DNA from: JAWKIW01 sp046331175
GTDB taxonomy: Bacteria > Actinomycetota > Acidimicrobiia > Acidimicrobiales > Acidimicrobilacustridaceae
Assembly: GCA_046331175.1 (NCBI GenBank)
Contig: JAXLRI010000017.1
Span: forward strand, 1 to 64,000
Reading direction: 5' to 3'
Length of the DNA: 64,000 nucleotides
The translations under genes and the position numbers were made by a program. Numbering within the stretch: the first letter of the stretch is position 1; every line of letters begins with the position of its first letter. The notes beneath the pieces were generated by a model. The model was not told where the DNA came from and did not search any database. It saw only the letters and a list, made by a program, of their open reading frames with translations. This document shows, piece after piece, positions 33,916 to 42,101 of the stretch.

Positions 33916-33984
33916 CGCGGTCGGGGATCGGGCGGGCCGGCGGTAGGTGATCCGGAGTGTCGGCGGCGGGGCGACGGCGCGTCG

Positions 33985-36900
33985 TCAGCGCGGCGGGTCG
34001 TCGCGGCGGAGCGTGCGGGTCAGCTCGACGGCGGCCTCGCCGACGGCGTCACCCCAGCGCGAGGCGAACGCCTCGGTCAGGGGCCAGCCGGCCCGCCGCA
34101 GCTCGAGGTGGCGGTCGATGTGGGCCTCGGGCCCGTCGGGGTGGACGCCGCACACGATGCCGACGAAGCGCAGGTCGTCGCCGGCGGCCACGTCCACGAC
34201 GTGGCGGCCCGAGGGGTAGGCGGTGCGCACCGCCACGCCGGTGTCGGCCACGGCGTCGCCGATCCGCCGGCTCCACGGCGTCCCGCTGTCGGCCGGCGGC
34301 GGGGGACCGGGCGCCTGGTCGGCCTGGGCGAGGTAGTCGGCAGCCAGCCCCCCGGCGGGTGGCTCGGCTGACACCAGCACGACCAGCTCGTCGCGGGCCC
34401 GGGTGGCCAGCACGCAGAACAGGTGCGGGTCCTGGACGAAGCGCCACGCCGACGTGTCGTCCCGGCCGATCCCGAGCGAGGCGATGACCACATCTCGCTC
34501 GTTGCCCTGCATGGCGTGCACCGTCCCGATTCGGAGGTCGAGCGCCTCCAGGTCGTCGGTGCGGAAGCTGCCCAGCACCGCTGCCTCGATGGCCTCGGCC
34601 TGGGCGCGGAACGGGCTGACGACCCCGACGCTGGTGGCGCCCCGCTGGCGCAGGTGCCGCAGCTCGTCGACCACGGCCCGCACCTCGGCGTGCACGACGC
34701 CGTCGCGGTCGCGCTTGGCGTCGAGGCGGCGCACGTCGATGGCGTCGATGCCGTGGGTGCGTGGCGTGCGGGTGGCGACGGCCATGTGGCCGCCGTAGAA
34801 GCGCTTGCGCAGGAGCTCGACGAGGTGCGGTCGGCTGCGGAACTGCTCGTCGAGGCGGTGGACGTGGGCGACGCCGGCGGCCACGTCGAAGGCGCTGTTG
34901 CGGCGGACGTCGAGGCGGGCGGCGAGCACGCCGTCGGTGATGCCGTGGCGGGCGAGCGCCGCCCGCTGCTCGTCGTCACCGAGGAACGAGACGTGGCGCA
35001 GCTGGTTGGGGTCGCCGACCACGACGCAGCGGGCGCCACGGGCGAGCGCGCCGACGGCGAGCGGCTGGTCGATCGACGACGCCTCGTCGAGGATCACGAG
35101 GTCGAACAGGCCGGCCCGCGGCGGCAGCAGGTCTTCGATGTCGGCCAACGTGCCGGCCCACAGCGGGAGGGCGGTGGTGAGGGCGGCGCCGTCACCGAGC
35201 GCCGCGAGGTGCTCGCGGCGGGCCGCCCGGCCGCTGCGGAGCGCGGTGCCCAGGGCGGCGACGGCCGGCAGGGTGGTGCGGTTGCGGCGGGTCTCGCTGC
35301 GGGCGTCGAGCGCGAGCCAGGCGGAGTAGGCCGACCGCACCTCGTCCTCGGCGTGGGCGAGGTCGTCCCACGCCCCGTCGAGGCGCAGCCCGCCCTCGGC
35401 CTCCAGGCGGCTGCGGACCTGGGCGGCTCGGGCGTGTCCGAGCGCCGCGGCCAACCCCCGCCGCAGCGCGTCCCGGTCGTCCCCGCCGTGGGCCCCCGAC
35501 ACCGCCAGCAGGTCGTCGAGGGCGTGGCGCCGGCGCCGCCGGTCGAGCCACCCGTCGTCGTCGTCCCCGGTGGCGGCCACGACGAGGCGGGCCACCGCAT
35601 CGAGGTCGACGCTCGGGTCGAACAGCCCCGGTGCCAGCCGACGCGCCTCGTCGGCCTCCCAGGGCGGCAGGGCGGCGAGGGCCTCGGCCGCCAGCCGCTC
35701 GGCGATCCACGAGCGCAGGCCGTTGCGGCGTTCGACCGCGGCGGCGAGCACCGCCCGCGCCTCGTCGCACGATCCGGCCGGCGCCGGCGCGGCCTGGCCG
35801 GCGGCGAGGTGCTCGGCCAGCGCCCGGCGTCGCTCGTTCGAGCCGAACACCACCGGGCGCGGGCCCGGCGATCGCTCGAAGAGGTCGACGAGGGCGTCGA
35901 TGCTGGCGTCGGTGCGCGACGCCAGCAGCACCGAGCCGCCGCGCGCCAGGGTGTCGTGGGCGATGGCCACGACGGTGTGGGACTTCCCGGTGCCGGGCGC
36001 GCCGGCGATCACCGTGACCGGTCGGTGGCGGGCGTCGGCCAGCGCTCGTCGCTGCGACGGCGTCAAGGGGAACGACGACACGGGATCGCGGTCGGGCCCG
36101 CTCGGCCCGGGCGGATCGGTGTGGCGTCCGGGGCGGGCCCGATGGTGGGCATCGTCGGCCGTCGCCGTCGCCGTCGCCGTCGGGGGATCCGGGCGGTCGA
36201 GGTACAGCGCGTGCAGCGCGGTCCATCGGTCGTCGGTGCTGGCGGCCCACCGGCGCAGCCCCTCGGCCCGGTTCCAGCCCCCGCCCTCGGTGTGGGCGTA
36301 GACGGCGGCACCGGCGACGACCACGAGGCCGTCGCGGTCGACCAGCTCGTCGGGACCGGGCCCGGCTGGGACCAGCTCGCCCAGGTGGTCCACGTCGAAC
36401 CCGGCGGCGAGGGCCGCCTCGCGGGCGAACTGCTCCAGGCCGCGGAGGCGCCGGAGCATGGCCGGGCTGACCGCCTCGCCTCGCTCGTCGGCGAGGGCGC
36501 CGCCTCCGAAGGCGAGGTTCCCCTCGAGCCGGCGACGGTCGGTGCCGGCCGGGACGAGGCTGGTCAGCTCGGCGTCACCGGCAGGGACGAGCTGGGCGGC
36601 GCCCTTGCGCAACCCGCGCTTCACCCGCACGGGCACCGTCACCAGCGGCACGAGCACCTTGCGCCGCCGGCCGTCGACCAGGGCGTGGCCGGCGAGGAAG
36701 AGCCAGCCGATCCGCAGGGGGCGCTGCTCGGGGCGCACCAGGTCGACCGCGGCGAGCTGGTCACCGAGCGCGCCGTCGATGGGCACCGAGGGTGCTTCGG
36801 CCCGGTCGCCGAGCACGACCTCGCTCACCACCTGGGCCAGCTGGCCGCCGCCGGGTACGTGGTCGCTGTCCGCCGCCGGGCCCGGCACCACCCAGGACGA

Positions 36901-37116
36901 GAACGTCAGCAGCTTGGTGGCGGCGCCGAGCGGCAGCCACTGGAACCAGTCGATCGGGATGCTGACGTCTGCGGCCCGGTCGGTGCCGTGGGGAGCGAGG
37001 TCGGCCAGCGTCTCGAGGACCTCGGCCATCGTGGTCGCGCCGGGGCGCGTCGGTCCCGACGCATCCTCCCGCGCTGCTGGTCGACCGCCGTCGACCTCCC
37101 CGACCTCCTCGGCCAC
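33985..37116 (-). CDS. Large SF1 (Upf1-like) helicase with C-terminal restriction-endonuclease-like domain
   Basis: 1043 residues from a leaderless GTG at 37116 (TACGGT-N6-GTG). The first 350 residues contain WFQWLPLGAATKLLTFSSW and a variable region. Then come the SF1 motifs: Q/I as LTPSQRRAL and GAPGTGKS (Lys378), motif II LVILDEASSIDQP (near 676), motif III VVVGDPNQL, motif V VGVVSPFRAQ, and motif VI TVHAMQGNERDVVI. The last 100 residues (PWSRRIGDAVADTG, then VDVAAGDDLRFVGIVCG) look like the small REase-fold domain found at the end of this helicase class. This architecture is found among nucleic-acid defence or repair proteins; here it stands alone. Confidence 0.88.
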   Translation of the reverse strand: MAEEVGEVDGGRPAAREDASGPTRPGATTMAEVLETLADLAPHGTDRAADVSIPIDWFQWLPLGAATKLLTFSSWVVPGPAADSDHVPGGGQLAQVVSEVVLGDRAEAPSVPIDGALGDQLAAVDLVRPEQRPLRIGWLFLAGHALVDGRRRKVLVPLVTVPVRVKRGLRKGAAQLVPAGDAELTSLVPAGTDRRRLEGNLAFGGGALADERGEAVSPAMLRRLRGLEQFAREAALAAGFDVDHLGELVPAGPGPDELVDRDGLVVVAGAAVYAHTEGGGWNRAEGLRRWAASTDDRWTALHALYLDRPDPPTATATATADDAHHRARPGRHTDPPGPSGPDRDPVSSFPLTPSQRRALADARHRPVTVIAGAPGTGKSHTVVAIAHDTLARGGSVLLASRTDASIDALVDLFERSPGPRPVVFGSNERRRALAEHLAAGQAAPAPAGSCDEARAVLAAAVERRNGLRSWIAERLAAEALAALPPWEADEARRLAPGLFDPSVDLDAVARLVVAATGDDDDGWLDRRRRRHALDDLLAVSGAHGGDDRDALRRGLAAALGHARAAQVRSRLEAEGGLRLDGAWDDLAHAEDEVRSAYSAWLALDARSETRRNRTTLPAVAALGTALRSGRAARREHLAALGDGAALTTALPLWAGTLADIEDLLPPRAGLFDLVILDEASSIDQPLAVGALARGARCVVVGDPNQLRHVSFLGDDEQRAALARHGITDGVLAARLDVRRNSAFDVAAGVAHVHRLDEQFRSRPHLVELLRKRFYGGHMAVATRTPRTHGIDAIDVRRLDAKRDRDGVVHAEVRAVVDELRHLRQRGATSVGVVSPFRAQAEAIEAAVLGSFRTDDLEALDLRIGTVHAMQGNERDVVIASLGIGRDDTSAWRFVQDPHLFCVLATRARDELVVLVSAEPPAGGLAADYLAQADQAPGPPPPADSGTPWSRRIGDAVADTGVAVRTAYPSGRHVVDVAAGDDLRFVGIVCGVHPDGPEAHIDRHLELRRAGWPLTEAFASRWGDAVGEAAVELTRTLRRDDPPR

Positions 37117-37122
37117 GGCCGC

Positions 37123-37128
37123 ACCGTA
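37123..37128 (-). promoter_or_regulatory. -10 hexamer TACGGT, leaderless start at GTG 37116
   Basis: Minus-strand TACGGT, six bases, GTG 37116. It rules out the longer in-frame extension upstream. Confidence 0.7.
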
Positions 37129-37170
37129 GCGGCCGCCCGCCGCCGCGCCCGTCGAGCACCCACCCCGGCG

Positions 37171-37219
37171 AGGCTCGGAGGATGCGCGCCACCCCTTGGC
37201 GCGGATCGTCCGATGTTCG
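37171..37219. repeat. 49-bp palindromic intergenic element, family B, degenerate copy 3
   Basis: Same length and centre (CACCCCTTGGCGCGG) as the other family B copies, but several arm bases have changed and the arms pair less well. It lies in the divergent region between the helicase and the YceI-fusion gene. Confidence 0.75.
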
Positions 37220-37330
37220 GGGGCAGCGAGGCGGGCGGTGGGGTCGGGGCGCGGGCTCCGGGGCCCTCGAGCCGCCGTCGAGCCGCGGTCGAGTCGCCGA
37301 CGCGGGCCCGGAGCTGCCCGGAGCCTGCTC

Positions 37331-37394
37331 GGCATATGGCCCACATATGCCCTCTGACCTGGGCATTGTCCCGCGGTGGCCACGCGCCTACCCT
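37331..37394 (+). promoter_or_regulatory. Promoter TTGTCC-17-TACCCT with upstream inverted repeat GGCATATG/CATATGCC
   Basis: TTGTCC (37366-37371), 17 bases, TACCCT (37389-37394): a good housekeeping-type promoter for the gene at 37422. A perfect inverted repeat with 8-base arms GGCATATG (37331-37338) and CATATGCC (37344-37351), spacer GCCCA, ends 14 bases before the -35. This is a place for an activator or repressor. Confidence 0.65.
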
Positions 37395-37421
37395 CCGTCA
37401 CGTGCGACGGGGGGAACGGCC

Positions 37422-39545
37422 ATGGCAACGGTGAAGCGCTCGCTGCGCGCCCACCCCATCGCGCTCGCGGTGTGCGGTGTGGTGCTCGTCGTCGGCGCCA
37501 TCGGGGTGTTCGCCGCGGTGCGCGCCCTGCGCGTCCCCGAGGCCGTCCCGGTCTCGCAAGCCGTGCCCGAAGCGCCGCGCCTGACGCCCTCCGGTCCCGG
37601 CCAGATCGTCTACCGGATCGATCCGTCTCGCTCGACCGTCGGCTACGAGGTCCAAGAGGTCCTCGCCGGCGCCAGCCGCACGGCCACCGGCACCACCCAC
37701 GGCGTCGCCGGCGACGTCCTCGTCGACACCACCGACGTGCCGGCGTCGAAGGCCGGGCCGATCGTCGTCAACGTCTCCCAGCTCACGTCCGACGAGGCGC
37801 TGCGCGACGCCCGCTTGCAGCACGACTTCCTCGAGTCGTCCACCTACCCCCTGGCCACCTTCACGCCCACGTCGGTCACCGGCCTGCCGGCCTCGGTCGC
37901 CGAGGGCACCGACGTGCCGGTCACCGTGCAGGGCGACCTGCAGGTGAAGGAGAAGACCTCGCCGGTCACCGTCACCGGCACCGTCCGTCGCAACGGCGAC
38001 GAGCTGCGCCTGAAGGCCAGCGCCGACGTGTCGCTCGCCAAGGTCGGCGTCGGGCCGATCTCGCTCCTCGGCTTCGTGTCGGTCGACGACGCCGCCAAGC
38101 TCACCTTCGACCTGGTGGCCGTCGACGCGTCGAAGGCCACCACGCCCAACGCCGTCGCCGCCCCGCCGCAGCAGAACGTCGCCACCGGCACCGCCCCGCC
38201 CGGCGGCAGCGTCCCGTCGTTCGCCTCGGCCGTGCAGCCCGTGCTCGAGCAGCGCTGCGCCTCGTGCCACAACGCCGGCGGCGCCGGCAGCCAGGTCTGG
38301 AAGCTCGACACCGCCGGCGATGCCGCCAAGGTGGCCTCCGGCCTCGGCCTGGTCACGAAGTCCCGGTTCATGCCGCCGTGGCCGGCGTCGGACCTCAGCG
38401 TGCCGTTCCAGCACGAGAACCGCCTCACCGACGCCGAGCTGGCCGCCGTCACCGGCTGGGCCGCTGCCGGCGGACCGCTCGACGTCGCCGCCGACGCGCC
38501 CATCAAGGCGCCGCCGGTGCCGGGCACGCCCCGCGCCGACCTCGACCTGCAGATGGCCGAGCCGTACACGGGCTCGCTCGACAAGCGCAACGACTACCGC
38601 TGCTTCGTGCTCGACCCGAAGCTCACCCAGCCCACCGCCATCACCGGGTACCAGTTCCTGCCCGACAAGCCCGAGATCGTCCACCACGCCCTCGCCTTCA
38701 AGGTCAAGGCCTCGGCCCGCGAGAAGGTCGACCAGCGCGATCGCGACGAGGCCGGTCCGGGCTGGGAGTGCTACGCCGGCATCGGCACCGGCGGCGCCGG
38801 GCTGAGCCCCGGTGGGTCCGACGCCTCCGCCGCCCAGTTCATGGCGTGGGCGCCGGGGCAGTCGCCGATCACCTTCCCCGAGGGCTCGGGCATGCAGATG
38901 GACCCTGGCGACTTCTTCGTCATCCAGGTCCACTACCACTACGGCCATGCCACGCCGGCCGACCAGTCCCGGATGGTCTTCCAGACCGCGCCGAACCCCG
39001 ACCAGCTCGACCCGGTTCGCTACGAGACCTACCTGGCCCCCGCCGAGATCCCCTGCGGTCCCACCGAGTCCGGGCCCGACTGCGATCGCCAGAAGGTCAT
39101 CGACCAGCTCGAGCAGGAGTTCGGACCGCAGGCGCCGGTCATCGCCAACGGCCTGCACCTGGTGTGCCGTACCACGGTGGACGAGGTGGCCAAGTTCGAC
39201 GGCAGCCTCACCCACGTGTCGTGCGACCACAAGGTCCGCCGGGCCGGCGACGTGCTCGCCGTCTTCGGCCACATGCACGAGATCGGCAAGAGCTTCCGCA
39301 TGACGCTCAACCCGGGGACGCCCGAGGAGAAGGTGCTGCTCGACATCCCGGCGTGGAGCTTCGACTGGCAGATGAACTACCAGCTGGCCCAGCCGGTGGC
39401 GCTGCAGAAGGGCGACACCATCCGCGTGCAGTGCACCTGGGACCGCGGCCTGTTCAAGGGCCAGACCCCTCGCTACGTGACGTGGGCCGAGGGCACCGAG
39501 GACGAGATGTGCTACTCGGCCCTCACCACCCGCGAGTCCCGCTGA
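37422..39545 (+). CDS. YceI-like domain + c-type haem motif + copper type II monooxygenase-like protein
   Basis: 707 residues, ATG 37422 with GGGGGAAC upstream. One TM near residues 15-33 exports or anchors the protein. Residues about 60-245 match the YceI lipid-binding beta-barrel (YRIDPSRSTVGYEV, DEALRDARLQHDFLESSTYP). A Pro/Ala linker leads to CASCH (near 279), a c-type haem site, within a small cytochrome-like region that also has MPPWP. Residues about 340-700 resemble the two beta-domains of dopamine beta-monooxygenase/PHM proteins, with ligand-like motifs VHHALAFK, HYHYGHA and FGHMHEIGKSF. A secreted redox enzyme is likely; substrate and electron path are unknown. Confidence 0.82.
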   Translation: MATVKRSLRAHPIALAVCGVVLVVGAIGVFAAVRALRVPEAVPVSQAVPEAPRLTPSGPGQIVYRIDPSRSTVGYEVQEVLAGASRTATGTTHGVAGDVLVDTTDVPASKAGPIVVNVSQLTSDEALRDARLQHDFLESSTYPLATFTPTSVTGLPASVAEGTDVPVTVQGDLQVKEKTSPVTVTGTVRRNGDELRLKASADVSLAKVGVGPISLLGFVSVDDAAKLTFDLVAVDASKATTPNAVAAPPQQNVATGTAPPGGSVPSFASAVQPVLEQRCASCHNAGGAGSQVWKLDTAGDAAKVASGLGLVTKSRFMPPWPASDLSVPFQHENRLTDAELAAVTGWAAAGGPLDVAADAPIKAPPVPGTPRADLDLQMAEPYTGSLDKRNDYRCFVLDPKLTQPTAITGYQFLPDKPEIVHHALAFKVKASAREKVDQRDRDEAGPGWECYAGIGTGGAGLSPGGSDASAAQFMAWAPGQSPITFPEGSGMQMDPGDFFVIQVHYHYGHATPADQSRMVFQTAPNPDQLDPVRYETYLAPAEIPCGPTESGPDCDRQKVIDQLEQEFGPQAPVIANGLHLVCRTTVDEVAKFDGSLTHVSCDHKVRRAGDVLAVFGHMHEIGKSFRMTLNPGTPEEKVLLDIPAWSFDWQMNYQLAQPVALQKGDTIRVQCTWDRGLFKGQTPRYVTWAEGTEDEMCYSALTTRESR

Positions 39546-39629
39546 GGCATCGCCGAGCCCACGCCGCCCGCCGCTGACCCGCGCCGATCGCCTGCCGGCC
39601 GGAGCCCGCCCGCGCCCGCCGCCGCTGGT

Positions 39630-39878
39630 TGATGCCATCGTGTCCGGCCCCCGGACGCATCGTCATCAGGTGCGGAGGGAACGGCTCGTCGGCGGGCAGC
39701 TGATGACGTCGTGTCCGGCCCCCGGACGCATCGTCATCAGGCTCGGCGAGGGGGTGGCCAAGGCGGCTCGATGCCATCGTGTCCGGCCCCCGGATGCATC
39801 GTCATCAGGTGCGGAGGGAACGGCTCGTCGGCGGGCGGCTGATGCCATCGTGTCCGGCCCCCGGACGCATCGTCATCA
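39630..39878. repeat. Family A palindromes, array of four
   Basis: Copies at 39630-39668, 39701-39739, 39769-39807 and 39840-39878 (period 71, 68, 71) with a CCC loop. The spacers after copies 1, 3 and 4 share GGTGCGGAGGGAACGGCTCG; the second spacer is different. The array fills most of the 466-base gap between the YceI fusion and the next gene; nothing else was recognised there. Confidence 0.93.
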
Positions 39879-40011
39879 GGTGCGGAGGGAACGGCTCGTC
39901 GGCGGGCCCGGGCGCGGCGGGGACCGTCCCGGGTCCTCCGGCCCTTCCCTCGGCGCAGGCGGAGCGGTTGGCTGAGGGTGCACCCCCGTGGATCGACCTG
40001 AGGAGGCCCGC

Positions 40012-40470
40012 ATGGCTGCTCCTGCGCTCCCCACCGGTGGTGCGGTCCTGCCCGGGGCCGAGGCCGGTCACGCACCGGCTCGGGTCGCCCGCTGGTCCCT
40101 GGTCGTGCTCGACGCCGTGGTGGCGGTGGCTGCCGTGTTCGGTGGCGTCGGCCTGTATCGGGACGGCATGGGCATGCCGAACGAGTGGTTGGATCGCACC
40201 CCGTTCCCCGACTGGCGCCTCCCCGGCCTCGCGCTGCTGGCGCTGGTGGCCGTGCCGCAGCTGGTCGCCGCCGTCGCCCTCGCCGCCCGGGCCCGCTGGG
40301 CGCCGGGGTTCGCCCTCCTGATGGGGGCAGCCCTGGTGGCGTGGATCGTCGTCCAGATCGCTGTCCTCCAGCAGTTCCACGTCATGCAGCCGACGATCGC
40401 CGCCATCGGCCTCGTCGAGGCCCTGCTGGCCCGCCACGTGCGCCGGGCCGAGCACGCCCCGCCCACCTGA
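40012..40470 (+). CDS. Small integral membrane protein, about four TM helices
   Basis: 152 residues. The ATG at 40012 is chosen over the in-frame GTG at 39988 because GAGGAGG (40000-40006) is ideally placed. Hydrophobic helices: SLVVLDAVVAVAAVFGGVGL, LPGLALLALVAVPQLVAAVA, FALLMGAALVAWIVVQIAVL and a weaker last one. A short amphipathic loop (MGMPNEWLDRTPFPDW) separates TM1 and TM2. It is a DUF-type membrane protein with no recognised family. It sits between two arrays of family A palindromes. Confidence 0.8.
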   Translation: MAAPALPTGGAVLPGAEAGHAPARVARWSLVVLDAVVAVAAVFGGVGLYRDGMGMPNEWLDRTPFPDWRLPGLALLALVAVPQLVAAVALAARARWAPGFALLMGAALVAWIVVQIAVLQQFHVMQPTIAAIGLVEALLARHVRRAEHAPPT

Positions 40471-40536
40471 TCGGGACCACTTGCTCGGCGTGGTGGCCGT
40501 CGCCCGATGATGGGCGACGGAGCGGTAGGCGCGCCT

Positions 40537-40646
40537 CGATGACATCGTGTCCGGCCCCCGGATGCGTCGTCATCGGGCTCGATGTGGGCGCGACCGTGGC
40601 TGGCGGTTGATGACCATGTGTCCGGCCCCCGGATGCATCGTCATCA
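40537..40646. repeat. Family A palindromes, array of two (40537-40575 and 40608-40646)
   Basis: Start-to-start distance 71 bases, CCC loop, with a unique 32-base spacer. They lie between the convergent genes ending at 40470 and 40844. The rest of this 373-base gap is an unstructured GC-rich stretch with GGGAGCGGGATCG tandem traces at about 40785-40825. Confidence 0.92.
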
Positions 40647-40843
40647 GGCTGGCGTTGGTGGCGGCGGGCTCGCGCGGCACCGCGGCGCGGGCGCGCCGGT
40701 GCCGGCCGCCCGGACGGTGGCGGCCGGCACCGAGATCGCTCCCGGACGACCCCGAGGGGGAGGGGCGACGGGGGACGGACGGGAGCGGGATCGAGGGCGG
40801 GGGAGCGGGATCGGGGGGAGCGGGTGTGGCAGGGGCGACCGGC

Positions 40844-41557
40844 TCAGCTGGCCCGGCTGCGGGTGTTGGGCTGGGTCATGCCCTGGGGCACCTGGCCCGA
40901 CGGGCTCTGGCCGAGGCCGTTCGACCCGGTCGAACCGTTCGACGAGCTGCCCTGGCCGCTCTGGGCGCCCGGCCCGCGACGGCCGCTCTGGCCACCGGCG
41001 GACGGACCGGCAGAGCCGGAGCCGGAGCCGTAGGGCGATCCCTGCATGTCGTCGCCGAAGGGCGAGCCCTGCGCGTCGTCGCCGAACGGGGAGGTCTGCG
41101 ACCCGCCGAAGCTGCGGCCCCCGGGCCCGGCCTGGCCGGCGGCGCCGCCCTGGCTCGGTGCGCTGCTCGAGCCGTTGCCGGACTGCGACGGCAGCCGGTT
41201 CGCAGCGCCGGGCACCTGGGCCGAGGCATCGGCCGGCGACGTGATGGTGGCCGTGGTGGGGGTGCGGGTGCCCCACGCCACGCCGACCAGGCCGCCGGCC
41301 ACGAGGGCGGCGGTCACGCCGGCGACGGCCACCGCGCGGCTGGTGGCCTTGCGGGCTGGGCTCGGGCTCGGGGTGGAGGACCCGCTCGACGCCGCCCCGG
41401 CCGATGCTGGCGGGGGAGGAGGAGGGAGGTGCGACGCACCGGAGGCGGCGTGGGTCGCACCGGGCGCCGGACCGGGCGGGGCGGCGTGCGGCGGGGCGGG
41501 GGGTGGGCTGGTCGGAGGAGTCGGAGGGGGACTGGCGGGGAACGGCGCGTCGGCCAT
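40844..41557 (-). CDS. Low-complexity single-pass membrane protein (Pro-rich N-terminus, Gly/Ser-rich C-terminus)
   Basis: 237 residues, ATG 41557. Residues 1-70 are Pro/Ala/Ser-rich. One TM helix (AVAVAGVTAALVAGGLVGVAW, about 75-95) follows a basic cluster (ARKATSR). The outside part is Ser/Gly/Gln/Asn-rich, with the repeated motif SPFGDD...GSPFGDD...GSPYG. This is the layout of actinobacterial surface or envelope-linked proteins of unknown function, similar in style to the gene at 61263. No enzymatic domain is visible. Base composition agrees with a real gene, but conservation cannot be judged. Confidence 0.65.
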   Translation of the reverse strand: MADAPFPASPPPTPPTSPPPAPPHAAPPGPAPGATHAASGASHLPPPPPPASAGAASSGSSTPSPSPARKATSRAVAVAGVTAALVAGGLVGVAWGTRTPTTATITSPADASAQVPGAANRLPSQSGNGSSSAPSQGGAAGQAGPGGRSFGGSQTSPFGDDAQGSPFGDDMQGSPYGSGSGSAGPSAGGQSGRRGPGAQSGQGSSSNGSTGSNGLGQSPSGQVPQGMTQPNTRSRAS

Positions 41558-41665
41558 CGGATCTGGACCTCGGGGGCTCAGGAGGGGGTGAGGTCAGGGT
41601 GGCGGCGAACCGTAAGGACGCGCCCAGCGCCGGGTGAGAAGTCGGCAAGAAGCTGGCGCGCAGGA

Positions 41666-41977
41666 TCAGGGGAAGGCGTGTGCCTCGGCGTAGCGACTGC
41701 GGTTGGTGACCTCGAGGAAGGCCCCACCCTCCGGGTTTCCCGGGGCGAACATGCCGACCTCGTCGATCTCCACCACGAGCCCGTTGTGGGCGTCGAGCAC
41801 GTCGGAGATGCCGCCGGTCTCGATCGTGTCCCACCAGGCGTCGAGGTTCTCACCGAACCATGCCGGCAAGCCGCAGGTCGAGCGAAGTGCCTCCCACAGC
41901 ACCGGCCACGAGGTGATCGCCTGTCCTCGGAGATCGACCACGAGCGGAGCTCCGTCGTGCACGCCCACCTCGGTCAC
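41666..41977 (-). CDS. Barstar-like (RNase inhibitor fold) protein
   Basis: 103 residues from GTG 41977. LVVDLRGQAITSWPVLWEAL, then CGLPAWFGENLDAWWDTI is the barstar signature: the inhibitory helix with NLDAWWD. The C-terminal half has GLVVEIDEVGMF. Barstar-like proteins neutralise secreted or delivered RNases. No barnase-like or polymorphic toxin gene lies nearby, so it is an orphan immunity candidate or a regulator of another RNase. AAGGCT lies six bases before the GTG, suggesting a leaderless start. It is divergent from the Drr exporter operon. Confidence 0.85.
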   Translation of the reverse strand: MTEVGVHDGAPLVVDLRGQAITSWPVLWEALRSTCGLPAWFGENLDAWWDTIETGGISDVLDAHNGLVVEIDEVGMFAPGNPEGGAFLEVTNRSRYAEAHAFP

Positions 41978-41983
41978 CCGAGC

Positions 41984-41989
41984 AGCCTT
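41984..41989 (-). promoter_or_regulatory. -10-like hexamer AAGGCT, six bases before GTG 41977
   Basis: Minus-strand AAGGCT, six bases, GTG, identical in layout to 17179-17191. Confidence 0.45.
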
Positions 41990-42013
41990 GCACGCGAGGC
42001 CACGATCACGCGC

Positions 42014-42045
42014 TTGACCTTGACGTGGGGTCAACCCTGCATGCT
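42014..42045 (+). promoter_or_regulatory. MerR-type promoter of the Drr-like operon
   Basis: TTGACC (42014-42019) as -35 and CATGCT (42040-42045) as -10 are 20 bases apart, overlong for sigma-70. The spacer starts an inverted repeat TTGACC-N9-GGTCAA (42014-42034). An overlong spacer filled by a palindrome is the hallmark of MerR-activated promoters, and a MerR gene is the third gene of this operon. Confidence 0.75.
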
Positions 42046-42101
42046 CGGCGTGGGCCCGCCGCGCGGTGGCGGCGGGCGACGCGACAGGAGGTAGGTGAGA
42101 C

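Noticed and set aside
39630..40646. CRISPR array (39-base repeats, 29-33 base spacers)
   Set aside because: Several spacers are nearly identical to one another, repeats are long full palindromes, arrays have only 2-4 units scattered over five loci, and no cas gene is present.
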